Assembly (NCBI RefSeq): GCF_000814845.2
Contig: NZ_CP010431.2
Span: 3,968,001 to 4,032,000, forward strand
From: Pandoraea sputorum
Lineage (GTDB): Bacteria; Pseudomonadota; Gammaproteobacteria; Burkholderiales; Burkholderiaceae
Reading direction: 5' to 3'
Length of the DNA: 64,000 nt
Each line of letters begins with the position of its first letter. Positions within the stretch are counted from its first letter, which is position 1. The position numbers were made by a program, and so were the translations under genes. Below are positions 58,035-64,000 of the stretch, piece by piece. Under the pieces are notes generated by a model. That model saw only the letters and a program-made list of their open reading frames with translations. It had not been told where the DNA came from and searched no databases.

Positions 58035-59015
58035 ATGCTCACAGGACTCGCGCCCGAATCGCTCTGGCTCGCCGCATTGATCGGCGTGTTGCTCGACGCC
58101 TGGCTCGGCGAGCCGCGACGCTGGCACCCGCTGGTCGGCTTCGGCTATGTCGCCAACGGTGTGGAGGCATGGCTCAACGATCCCGAGGTGCGCGACAAGC
58201 CGTTCAGCGCCACGACGCGTGGCGCGTGGGCGTGGTGCATCATGCTCGTGATTCCCGTACTGATCGCGTGGGCGCTGACGTTCCTGCCCGGCTGGGGCAG
58301 CATCGTCTGGCAAGCGCTGGCGTTGTATGCGGCGCTCGGTGCCCGAAGTTTGCGCGAACACGTCATGCCCATCGCTCACGCCCTGCGCGACGGCGATCTG
58401 ACACAGGCACGCGCACTCACGGCGCGCATCGTCTCGCGCGATACGGAAGACGCTAACGCCTCCGATCTCGCGCGCGCCGCCGTCGAATCCACGCTGGAGA
58501 ACGGCAACGACGCCATCTTCGGCGCGCTCTTCTGGTTCGCGATTGCCGGTGCACCTGGCGTCGTGCTGTTCCGTCTGGCCAATACGCTCGACGCGATGTG
58601 GGGCTATCGCACCGACAAGTTTCTGTACTTCGGCCGACCGGCGGCGCGCATCGACGACATCCTGAACTGGATTCCCGCACGATTGACGGCAGCGAGCTAC
58701 GCGATCTTCGGCGACGTGGCACGTGCCATCGATTGCTGGCGCACGCAGGCCAGCGCCTGGTCCAGCCCCAATGCAGGTCCCGTGATGGCCGCCGGCGCGG
58801 GTAGCCTGGGCGTTCAGCTCGGCGGCCCCGCGCGATATCACGGTGAGTGGGAGACGCGTCCGCCGCTCGGCTGCGGCACGGAACCCTCCGCACAACACAT
58901 CAAGGCCGCGTGGCGGCTGATCTCCCGTTCCATGTGGATGTGGCTGATCGTTACTGGCGCGCTGGCGTTGTTCGCCGCGTCGCAAGCCGATGCCATGCCC
59001 ACCACATTGCTGTAA
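58035..59015 (+). CDS. cbiB: Adenosylcobinamide-phosphate synthase CbiB
   Basis: CbiB (CobD in the aerobic-pathway nomenclature) attaches aminopropanol or its phosphate to adenosylcobyric acid. The 326-residue inner-membrane protein has several hydrophobic segments and the family signatures GEPRRWHPLVGFG, AAVESTLENGNDAIFGALFW, and FRLANTLDAMWGYRTDKF. GGAGT precedes the ATG at 58035. It lies 22 bases after cobU and 17 bases before the decarboxylase gene that provides its aminopropanol phosphate, so the three are a unit. Confidence 0.94.
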   Translation: MLTGLAPESLWLAALIGVLLDAWLGEPRRWHPLVGFGYVANGVEAWLNDPEVRDKPFSATTRGAWAWCIMLVIPVLIAWALTFLPGWGSIVWQALALYAALGARSLREHVMPIAHALRDGDLTQARALTARIVSRDTEDANASDLARAAVESTLENGNDAIFGALFWFAIAGAPGVVLFRLANTLDAMWGYRTDKFLYFGRPAARIDDILNWIPARLTAASYAIFGDVARAIDCWRTQASAWSSPNAGPVMAAGAGSLGVQLGGPARYHGEWETRPPLGCGTEPSAQHIKAAWRLISRSMWMWLIVTGALALFAASQADAMPTTLL

Positions 59016-59032
59016 TCCGCTTTCCGATCGTC

Positions 59033-60115
59033 ATGTCTGCGTCATCCGCTGCACCCGCACCGTCACCCTCAGCGTCTACCTCGAACGCCCCGCGCCACGG
59101 TGGCAATCTCGGCGAAGCCATCCGCAGGTTTGGACGTCCTCGCGAAGACTGGCTGGATCTGTCGACCGGCATCAATCCCGTGGGGTATCCGGTGCCGATG
59201 CCACCCCCAAGTGTCTGGCGCGATCTCCCCGACACCTTCGACGACCTGCGCGATGTCGCCGCCCGCTATTACGGCGTGCCGGTCGAAACCGTCGTGCCCT
59301 GCTCCGGTTCGCAGGCGGTCATCCGCACGCTGCCCGCGCTGCTTCGACCGGGACGCGTCGCCGTCGCATCGCTCACGTACAGCGAGTACGCACCGGCATT
59401 CGCGCGCGCCGGACACACACTCGTCTCGTGGCTCGGACCGGAAGCTGGCTTGCCGGATGTCGACTACCTCGTCTGGGTCAATCCCGACAATCCCACCACG
59501 CGATCCGTCTCGCGCGAGACGCTCGCTCAATGGCAAGCACAACTGACGGCGCGCGGCGGCATGCTGATCGTCGACGAAGCCTTTGCGGACCTATCCCCCG
59601 CCACGTCGATGACGCCTCACGCGGGCGAAGACGGCCTCGTCATCCTGCGCTCGATCGGCAAGTTCTTCGGACTGGCGGGAATCCGCGCGGGCTTCGCGTT
59701 ATGCCCGGAAGAGCTTGGCAAACGTCTGACCGAACGGCTCGGTGCATGGACGGTCAGTGGCCCGGCAAGATTCGCAGTGCGAACGGCCCTGTGCGACAGC
59801 GCATGGCAACGTGCGGCGCGGGAACGTTTGTTGCAGGAAGGTGAACGACTGTTGTCGCTGTTGCGCGATCAGGGCTGGCCAACGGTTGGCACACCGCTAT
59901 TTGCCTGGACGCCGCATGCACTTGCGCCGCAATGGCACGCGCGACTGGCTGAACAAGGCGTATGGACGCGTCTGTTCGATGCGCGTCCGATCTCATCGGC
60001 GGATACCATCCAAACGCTGCCAAGCCTGCGTCTGGGCCTGCCCGCGACCGAGGACGAATGGCAGCGACTTGCGGGCGCGCTGACGGCACTGCGGCCCGGA
60101 TTCCGTCCTGAATAA
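59033..60115 (+). CDS. cobD: Threonine-phosphate decarboxylase (cobalamin side chain)
   Basis: This PLP enzyme decarboxylates L-threonine phosphate to (R)-1-aminopropan-2-yl phosphate, the linker of the cobalamin nucleotide loop. The 360-residue protein is a class I aminotransferase fold: HGGNLGEAIRRFG at the start, LDLSTGINPVGYP, SGSQAVIRTLP, WVNPDNPTTR, the LIVDEAFADL strand and the Schiff-base lysine in RSIGKFFGLAGIRAGF. Gene names differ between conventions (cobD in Salmonella, cobC in Pseudomonas). The ATG at 59033 follows the cbiB stop closely. Confidence 0.92.
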   Translation: MSASSAAPAPSPSASTSNAPRHGGNLGEAIRRFGRPREDWLDLSTGINPVGYPVPMPPPSVWRDLPDTFDDLRDVAARYYGVPVETVVPCSGSQAVIRTLPALLRPGRVAVASLTYSEYAPAFARAGHTLVSWLGPEAGLPDVDYLVWVNPDNPTTRSVSRETLAQWQAQLTARGGMLIVDEAFADLSPATSMTPHAGEDGLVILRSIGKFFGLAGIRAGFALCPEELGKRLTERLGAWTVSGPARFAVRTALCDSAWQRAARERLLQEGERLLSLLRDQGWPTVGTPLFAWTPHALAPQWHARLAEQGVWTRLFDARPISSADTIQTLPSLRLGLPATEDEWQRLAGALTALRPGFRPE

Positions 60116-60214
60116 CGTTTTCGGGAACTGACGCAGACCGGACCCATCCAATTTCCCCGTTATGCTTCAGAACGGGTGTACGTTGCCCGGGGACATCCAA
60201 AGCACTGCCGAGAG

Positions 60215-60228
60215 ACTGCTTACGCAGT
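60215..60228 (+). promoter_or_regulatory. Small dyad in the leader of the 68-residue lipoprotein gene
   Basis: ACTGC at 60215-60219 and GCAGT at 60224-60228 form a short dyad, followed by TATTAAATAA. The surrounding 250-base gap (60116-60365) is AT-rich relative to the window and shows no gene. The AT-rich stretch could be a promoter for the lipoprotein gene at 60366. Confidence 0.3.
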
Positions 60229-60365
60229 ATTAAATAACGGGTGTTCCTGCCATTTTCGTTACAAATTGAAGCATTTCTGCAACAAATGCACACAGTCATC
60301 GCCGAAGGGCGCCGCTAGACTGAAGGTTCTTTCGCAAGGGCTTTCCCAATCAAAAGGACGACCAA

Positions 60366-60572
60366 ATGAAAAAACTGCCTCTGTTGCTCGCCACGCTTCT
60401 GACCGCCACTGTCGTGACGGTGGGTTGCTCCAAAAAAGAAGACCAATCGGCCGCTCCGGCAGCTGACACGACAACGACCGCACCGGCTGCGGCCAGCGAT
60501 GCAGGCGGCGGCGCAATGAGCGCTCCGGCATCGGACGCAGGCGCCACGGCCCCCGCTCCGGCATCGAACTAA
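60366..60572 (+). CDS. Small Ala/Ser/Pro-rich lipoprotein
   Basis: This 68-residue protein has a standard lipoprotein signal peptide (MKKLPLLLATLLTATVVTVG) with a cysteine at residue 21, followed by SKKEDQ and a low-complexity Ala/Thr/Asp/Pro tail (two copies of APASDAG-like units). AAAAGGA precedes the ATG. No catalytic domain exists; it is likely a small outer-membrane lipoprotein of unknown role. It faces another tiny lipoprotein gene across a strong hairpin. Confidence 0.75.
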   Translation: MKKLPLLLATLLTATVVTVGCSKKEDQSAAPAADTTTTAPAAASDAGGGAMSAPASDAGATAPAPASN

Positions 60573-60590
60573 CGCAGCACCGCGTTAGAC

Positions 60591-60629
60591 ACTGCGCCCC
60601 CTGAACGCTCCGGCGTCAGGGGGCGCAGT
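60591..60629. terminator. Hairpin between the two small lipoprotein genes
   Basis: ACTGCGCCCCCTGA at 60591-60604 pairs exactly with its complement at 60616-60629 (14 base pairs) around an 11-base loop. It is placed between two convergent genes and lacks a clear T run. Confidence 0.6.
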
Positions 60630-60657
60630 CGCTTTGGTACGTTGGCACGTTGGCGCG

Positions 60658-60825
60658 TTACCGCACCACGGCCACACCGGCGTCGAGCACGCCGTAGGCC
60701 TGCACTTTGCTAGTGCTCGTTGCACTGGTTCCCGAGCCAGCCCCGCCGCCCGGCGCAGCGCATCCGGCGAGCATCGCGACTACCACCAGCGCCGCAGCGC
60801 CCACTATTCCCATGTTTCGTTTCAC
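60658..60825 (-). CDS. Very small lipoprotein with a porin-like C-terminus
   Basis: The 55-residue product starts at a GTG (60825) preceded by GAAGGAG. It has a signal peptide MKRNMGIVGAAALVVVAMLAG with a lipobox cysteine near residue 22, a Gly/Ser/Thr-rich spacer, and the end KVQAYGVLDAGVAVVR. That end closely resembles the first beta strand of mature Burkholderiales general porins (their YGVxDAG start). It may be a real small lipoprotein or a remnant made from a porin N-terminus. A longer frame to 60879 exists but its ribosome site is worse. Confidence 0.55.
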   Translation of the reverse strand: MKRNMGIVGAAALVVVAMLAGCAAPGGGAGSGTSATSTSKVQAYGVLDAGVAVVR

Positions 60826-61076
60826 GACATCGACTCCTTCAGTTCTATCCGGCACGGCTGACATGCCGCCAAATGCCACGCATCATTCGACAGCCCTTGC
60901 GTGACATCGGTTCGCAGGACGGTCTTTCAAATGCTTGTCGTCGCGCCCCAACCCGCAGAAAATGGCGAGTCCGTGGCGGGAATGATCTCATTTTTCGACG
61001 TTTCCTTTGTTGACGCGTCTCACACCCGCCAGCCCTTACACCCGCCTCGCTTCGCGCTCATCGAACGCATCGTCCC

Positions 61077-62033
61077 ATGTCGCTGATATCGCTGCCCCGC
61101 CCGGCCATGCTCACCCGCCTGCGCACTCAAACGCTTGCCCTCGCCTTCGCTTGCTTCGCAGGCGCGCCTCTGTCGGGCGCGCACGCCGCTGTCTCCGTGA
61201 AGGACGACTCCGGCGCGACTGTCACGCTGCCCGCCCCGGCGCAGCGCGTGGTGAGTCTGTCGCCGCACGCCACGGAGTTGCTGTTCGCCGCCGGTGCGGG
61301 CGACAAGGTCGTAGGCGTGGTGAAGTACTCCGACTATCCGGAGGCGGCGCAGCGCTTGCCGCACGTGGGCGACAACAGCGCACTCGATCTCGAACGCATT
61401 CTCGCGCTCAAGCCCGATCTGCTCGTCGTGTGGATGCACGGCAATTCGCAGCGTCAGGTCGAGGCGTTGCGCCAGTTGAAGTTGCCCGTGTTCTATTCGG
61501 AGCCGAAGCATCTGACGGATCTGCCTGCGGCCATTGAAACGCTCGGCACGCTGATGGGCACGCCTGCCAAGGCGAAGGTATCGGCCGAGGCCTTCCGCGC
61601 GCGCTATGAGACGTTGCGCAAGCAATATGCGTCGCGCGCGCCGGTGCCGGTGTTCTATCAGGTGTGGACGCAGCCGCTCATGACGCTGAACGGCACGCAT
61701 ATGGTGAGCGACGTCATCCGCCTGTGCGGCGGCGTGAATGTCTTCGCGGACGAACCGGCGCTGGTGCCGCGCGTGTCCATCGAAGCGGTGTTGGCCAAAG
61801 CGCCGGAAGCGATGTTCACCGCGACGCCCGGGGCAACGAAGTCCGACAAGCCGCTGGCTACGCTGGATAACTGGCGCAAGTGGCCGCAACTCCCCGCCGT
61901 CGCGCGCAACAATCTATTCGGTATCGACGGCGACCTCATCAACCGTCCCAGCCCGCGCATTCTCGATGGCGCACGCACTATGTGCGAAGACCTCGATATC
62001 GCACGCTCGCGTCGCACGGCAGTTGCGAAGTAA
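61077..62033 (+). CDS. btuF: BtuF-like periplasmic corrinoid-binding protein
   Basis: The 318-residue protein is a helical-backbone (class III) binding protein of the vitamin B12 / heme / siderophore ABC family. A signal peptide (TLALAFACFAGAPLSGAHA) is followed by RVVSLSPHATELLFAAGAGDKVVGV, DYPEAAQRLPHVG, LERILALKPDLLVVW and NRPSPRILDGARTMCEDL. Its place in the cob cluster supports corrinoid binding over heme or iron. No btuC or btuD gene is visible in the window. A second in-frame ATG at 61107 is an alternative start. I found no cobalamin riboswitch in the 250 bases upstream. Confidence 0.85.
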   Translation: MSLISLPRPAMLTRLRTQTLALAFACFAGAPLSGAHAAVSVKDDSGATVTLPAPAQRVVSLSPHATELLFAAGAGDKVVGVVKYSDYPEAAQRLPHVGDNSALDLERILALKPDLLVVWMHGNSQRQVEALRQLKLPVFYSEPKHLTDLPAAIETLGTLMGTPAKAKVSAEAFRARYETLRKQYASRAPVPVFYQVWTQPLMTLNGTHMVSDVIRLCGGVNVFADEPALVPRVSIEAVLAKAPEAMFTATPGATKSDKPLATLDNWRKWPQLPAVARNNLFGIDGDLINRPSPRILDGARTMCEDLDIARSRRTAVAK

Positions 62034-62072
62034 AGGGAGCAGCGGTGAAGTAATGCGAGCAGCAGCGTGCGG

Positions 62073-62675
62073 TTACACGTTCGTTTGCACGTTCCAGTGA
62101 ATCAGGCGCGCGTTGCCGTCGTCTGCAATATGCAGATGACAGATGCCGCCGAAGTCGAGTGCCCAGGATAGACATGTGGCCGTCGGCAGACGCAATGCCG
62201 TGGCGATGTGCAGACGGATCGGCCCGGCGTGGCCGATCACAACGTGCACCTCGTCTTTGTCCGATGCTTGCGAGCGCAACTCGCGCGCCCACGCGTCCAC
62301 GCGCAGCACAACGTCGCGGGCCGACTCACCGCCGGGCGGCGCAAAGCCACCGACGTTTTGTGCCCATGCATCGAGCACACTGCGATCGATCTCGTCCCAC
62401 GCACGCATTTCCCACTCGCCGAAGTGCATTTCGGCGAGGCGGGTGTCCACGTAATGCGGCGCATGGAACATCGACGACAACCAACGTGCCGGGATTCGCG
62501 CGCGCGCCAGATGACTGCTGTGCACTGCGCTCAGCGGCCGGTCGCCGATGGCACTGCGAATTCGCGCGACCAGCGTCCCATGCTGGATGGGTTCGATCAG
62601 CGGCACATCCGTCTGACCGTAGCAGACACCAGACGCCACATCCGGCTGCGGATGACGCACCAGAATCAAATCCAT
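62073..62675 (-). CDS. cobC: Histidine phosphatase (CobC-type alpha-ribazole phosphatase)
   Basis: The 200-residue protein of the phosphoglycerate-mutase-like superfamily begins MDLILVRHPQPDVASG with the catalytic RHP motif. Further conserved residues are HSSHLARAR, the acid/base glutamate region AEMHFGEWEM, and the second catalytic histidine in VVIGHAGPIRLH. In cob clusters this family removes phosphate from alpha-ribazole-5'-phosphate or adenosylcobalamin-5'-phosphate. Its start overlaps the cobS stop by 10 bases, so cobS and cobC are translationally coupled. Confidence 0.9.
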   Translation of the reverse strand: MDLILVRHPQPDVASGVCYGQTDVPLIEPIQHGTLVARIRSAIGDRPLSAVHSSHLARARIPARWLSSMFHAPHYVDTRLAEMHFGEWEMRAWDEIDRSVLDAWAQNVGGFAPPGGESARDVVLRVDAWARELRSQASDKDEVHVVIGHAGPIRLHIATALRLPTATCLSWALDFGGICHLHIADDGNARLIHWNVQTNV

Positions 62676-63517
62676 GCGCACACCGTGAGATAGAGCGCCA
62701 GCTCGCCGAGTTGCTGTGCGAAGCCGAGCGTGTCGCCGGTGTAGCCACCGAGGCGGCGGCGCAGATAGCGGATGAACGCCGCGCGCAATGCGATCAGGAC
62801 CACCACGCCCGTCACACCGGCGCGCCAGTCCGGCCACACCCACCAAGGCGCGCTGCAAAGTACGCCGAACATCAGTCCTGAGAGACTCAGCCGTTGCGCC
62901 ACCGGCTTCGCCTTGCCTTCGGGACGCACGTAGTCGAGTGCCCGCAACAGACTGATCGCCATGCTGCGACTCGCCGCATGCGCGCCGATCAGCACCACGG
63001 CAAAGCCACTCCATCCGTGCGACGCCTGAATGTCGACGAGCGCCTGCCACTTGAGCGCCAGCGCCAGCCACAACGCCACAGCACCGTAAGTCCCGATGCG
63101 CGAATCGTGCATGATCTCCAGCAAGCGCTCGCGCTCGAACGCCCCGCCGAAAGCGTCGACGGAATCGGCCAGACCGTCTTCGTGAAATGCGCCCGTGAGC
63201 AGTACGCTCACGCCAAGCCCCAGCGCAATGGCGAGATGCGGTGACCAGACGTGTCCCATCGCCACCGTCAGCGTTGCCACCAGCGCGCCGACGAACACGC
63301 CGACGAGCGGGAAATAACGCGTCGCGGCGTTCAGTTGCTCAGGCGAGTAACCGACCCACTGTGGGATCGGCACACGCGTGAAGAATCCGAGCGCGGTCAG
63401 GAACAGACGCAACTGCCCCTGGAATCCGCCGAACGACACCCGTGCGGGATCCTGCACCACAGGCACATGCGTGCGCGGTACGGTGTCGTCGGAGGGATCA
63501 GGGGCGGAGGTCGTCAT
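62666..63517 (-). CDS. cobS: Adenosylcobinamide-GDP ribazoletransferase (cobalamin synthase)
   Basis: CobS joins adenosylcobinamide-GDP with alpha-ribazole(-phosphate) at the inner membrane to make cobalamin. The 283-residue protein has several hydrophobic segments and the motifs FFTRVPIPQW, RYFPLVGVFVG, the metal-binding GAFHEDGLADSVDAFGG and DSRIGTYGAVAL, which are diagnostic. About 30 polar residues precede the first conserved segment. It follows cobT on the minus strand and overlaps cobC. Confidence 0.95.
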   Translation of the reverse strand: MTTSAPDPSDDTVPRTHVPVVQDPARVSFGGFQGQLRLFLTALGFFTRVPIPQWVGYSPEQLNAATRYFPLVGVFVGALVATLTVAMGHVWSPHLAIALGLGVSVLLTGAFHEDGLADSVDAFGGAFERERLLEIMHDSRIGTYGAVALWLALALKWQALVDIQASHGWSGFAVVLIGAHAASRSMAISLLRALDYVRPEGKAKPVAQRLSLSGLMFGVLCSAPWWVWPDWRAGVTGVVVLIALRAAFIRYLRRRLGGYTGDTLGFAQQLGELALYLTVCAWI

Positions 63518-63565
63518 TCGTTGGTTGTCTCGTACTCAATCGATGTCAATTGCGATCGCTCGCGA

Positions 63566-64000
63566 TCACTCACGATCACTCACGCCCGCGCCTTCGAACG
63601 TCGCCATCTCGCGCAGGAACGCCGCAGCCGCCTGAATCAACGGCATCGCGAGCGCCGCGCCCGTGCCTTCTCCGAGACGCAGCCCCAATTGCAGCAGTGG
63701 CTCAGCACCCAGTGCGTCGAGCATGGCGCGATGCCCGGTTTCGTCCGACGCGTGCGCGAACACGCAGTAATCGAGCACCGCAGGTGCAACGCGCGCGGCG
63801 ACCAGCAGTGCCGATGTGCTGATGAAGCCGTCCACCACGATCACAAGGCCGAGCTTCGCGGCAGCGAGATACGCGCCGGTCATCATCGCAATTTCGAAGC
63901 CGCCGAAGGTCGCAAGCGTGTCGAGCGGGTCAGGCGTGTCACCGGTTGCCGGATGCGTCGCCAGCGCGCGCTCGAGCACGGCCGTCTTGCGGGCGAGCCC
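63566..64000 (-). CDS. cobT: Nicotinate-nucleotide-dimethylbenzimidazole phosphoribosyltransferase, C-terminal part
   Basis: CobT makes alpha-ribazole-5'-phosphate from nicotinate mononucleotide and dimethylbenzimidazole. Only the last 144 residues are inside the window; the N-terminus lies beyond base 64000. They include [38 protein letters not shown], and the catalytic glutamate motif [19 protein letters not shown] near the end. The gene is transcribed toward cobS, 48 bases away. Confidence 0.95.
   Translation of the reverse strand, partial: GLARKTAVLERALATHPATGDTPDPLDTLATFGGFEIAMMTGAYLAAAKLGLVIVVDGFISTSALLVAARVAPAVLDYCVFAHASDETGHRAMLDALGAEPLLQLGLRLGEGTGAALAMPLIQAAAAFLREMATFEGAGVSDRE

Noticed and set aside
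60826..61076. Cobalamin riboswitch before btuF
   Set aside because: I looked for a B12-box-like element and the expected multi-helix layout and could not find them. A covariance-model search would be decisive.

Overview
The window is GC-rich, gene-dense bacterial chromosome with almost entirely housekeeping and metabolic content. Gene content and order (ftsK next to trxB, glnB-nadE, hemC-hemD-hemX-hemY beside ppc, apbC beside metG, the panC-panD and cob clusters) fit Burkholderiaceae, with Pandoraea or Burkholderia the likeliest genera. That assignment is inference from family knowledge; no rRNA or tRNA gene is present to confirm it. I saw no phage, insertion sequence, CRISPR array, toxin-antitoxin pair or defence island.

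Layout. 1-9.6 kb: the 5' part of ftsK, then trxB, an Smr-domain protein, a TRIC-type channel, the PII protein gene glnB with nadE, a FemAB-like acyltransferase, a flavodoxin-fold quinone reductase with a repeated operator, and a TetR regulator. 9.6-10.2 kb: ppa. 10.3-23.2 kb: an accessory-looking catabolic island. It holds an FMN alpha-hydroxy-acid dehydrogenase and an IclR regulator (divergent), a DapA-like lyase or dehydratase, an ABC importer whose two permeases are fused, an FAD 2-hydroxyacid dehydrogenase, an aldehyde dehydrogenase, an SDR enzyme and an ACS-type MFS importer. Two perfect ATTGCAAT palindromes in the central divergent promoter may be the regulator's sites. 23.4-25.0 kb: a DHA2 efflux pump.

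25-36 kb: hemY, hemX, hemD and hemC on the minus strand, then ppc, a secreted chorismate mutase, argH and gltS. 36.6-41.8 kb: an Orn/Lys/Arg decarboxylase, dcd, the Fe-S carrier gene apbC and an OmpA-type lipoprotein. 42.2-45.8 kb: metG, an Lrp regulator, a DUF6356 protein and a BamE-like lipoprotein. 45.9-52.0 kb: tamB and tamA. 52.3-55.8 kb: a DUF3460 protein, scpA, panC, panD and an orphan ParA ATPase. 55.9-64.0 kb: late cobalamin assembly and salvage (cobQ, cobU, cbiB, the threonine-phosphate decarboxylase, a BtuF-like binding protein, a CobC-type phosphatase, cobS, and cobT cut by the window end), interrupted by two tiny lipoproteins.

The most useful leads are the uncharacterised catabolic island with its candidate operator, the fused permease, the three-half-site operator before the quinone reductase, a candidate small RNA before metG, and a 55-residue lipoprotein with a porin-like tail. 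No clearly novel multi-gene system was found.
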